Source of the DNA: CBDHFQ01 sp965262565
GTDB lineage: Bacteria; Bacteroidota; Bacteroidia; J057
Direction: 5' to 3'
Length of the DNA: 64,000 nucleotides
Assembly: GCA_965262565.1 (NCBI GenBank)
Contig: CBDHFQ010000007.1
Coordinates: 62,001 to 126,000, forward strand
The translations under genes were made by a program, and so were the position numbers. A model generated the notes under the pieces. The model was not told where the DNA came from. It made no database searches and was given only the letters and a program-made list of their open reading frames with translations. Positions 63,671-64,000 of the stretch are shown here, piece after piece. The first letter of the stretch is position 1, and every line of letters starts with the position of its first letter.

Positions 63671-64000
63671 GGAGAAAGTATTATGTAGTAGTAACTATCT
63701 TAAATTAATAAAATCTTATAAAATGAGCGTATTTTTTCCAGATCCGTGAAGAAGATTAGCACCTGTTATAAGGGATCGAAGATCTTGATGTTCCTATTAG
63801 TCGGGAATGCCTGATATAAATCAAGGAACAGCACTTAAGGTAAATGAAACTGGGAAAAGCGAGAGATAAATTTTTAAGATATAGGTTCCTTTGTTAAAAT
63901 ATATTCAATAGTCCCCCAAATTAACCAACAAAGCAGGTAGGATGCTTGGATAATATATTAAATTAGCTCTACATTTTCTTGTCACCTTTATATGTGCTCT
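63671..64000. other. 330-bp right-end region with no gene seen
   Basis: No frame of credible length or composition and no RNA gene were seen. It should contain the promoter of the tandem sulfatases; the nearest AT-rich elements lie at 63700-63720. Confidence 0.4.

Noticed and set aside
1..64000. tRNA, rRNA, CRISPR arrays and insertion sequences
   Set aside because: None was recognised by eye: no cloverleaf-like segments, regular spacer arrays or transposase motifs. A tRNAscan or IS search could still find divergent ones.

Overview
The window looks like a chromosomal segment of a marine-type Bacteroidota, most likely near the Saprospiria (Lewinella/Haliscomenobacter-like). The lineage is an inference from content. 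The evidence is type IX secretion sorting domains (type A near 25.1 kb and 45.1 kb, a CHU_C/type B-like tail at 48.1 kb), a TonB-dependent receptor with a carboxypeptidase-regulatory plug extension, a one-protein hybrid two-component regulator with an AraC output, ECF sigma/anti-sigma pairs, TAnnTTTG-type -7 elements, a pair of sulfatases and moderate-to-low GC. No rRNA, tRNA, CRISPR array, prophage or intact insertion sequence was found.

0-6.4 kb: a large CHAT-protease/STAND-type ATPase (open at the left edge) is translationally coupled to a tiny double-CxxC zinc-ribbon protein. Divergent from them are a membrane-anchored helical-repeat protein, a PAAR spike-tip protein, and a pair (short membrane protein plus Spy/CpxP-like periplasmic protein) that resembles the remains of a sigma/anti-sigma operon. 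6.5-25.2 kb: SnoaL-like, FUSC and DUF3137 genes; the hybrid sensor/regulator; secreted proteins; a methyltransferase; then a receptor (TonB-dependent), a purple-acid-phosphatase-like enzyme and a three-module DNRLRE secreted protein, the last two each followed by an almost identical hairpin.

25.2-34.4 kb: a probable membrane-stress module on the minus strand: NfeD/YqiJ-like protein, flotillin/YqiK-like protein (broken by one missing base), a lipoprotein, and a 1625-residue DUF3686-type AAA+ ATPase, with a YegP-like DUF1508 gene divergent from it. 34.5-41 kb: a coiled-coil lipoprotein, an S9 peptidase gene carrying four separate +1 indels, a PepSY-like lipoprotein, an ECF sigma factor with a transmembrane regulator/beta-barrel protein, and a family 2 glycoside hydrolase that has lost its middle. 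This stretch is either a decay island or has base-calling problems; the peptidase reads through cleanly when the four extra bases are removed.

41-49 kb: a compact six-gene operon (ECF sigma, anti-sigma, two DUF4252 proteins, ABC ATPase, ABC permease), beside a third, sorting-domain-bearing DUF4252 gene, and a choice-of-anchor-L/PKD surface protein. 49-64 kb: proline dehydrogenase, arylsulfotransferase-like protein, class C serine hydrolase, CPBP membrane protease, membrane-bound AraC regulator, methyltransferase, isocitrate dehydrogenase, S41 peptidase and two adjacent sulfatases.

The most interesting units are the CHAT-ATPase/zinc-ribbon pair, the DUF3686 ATPase-lipoprotein-flotillin-NfeD module and the DUF4252/ABC operon. 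All functional statements come from reading translated sequence and family knowledge; no database search was run.
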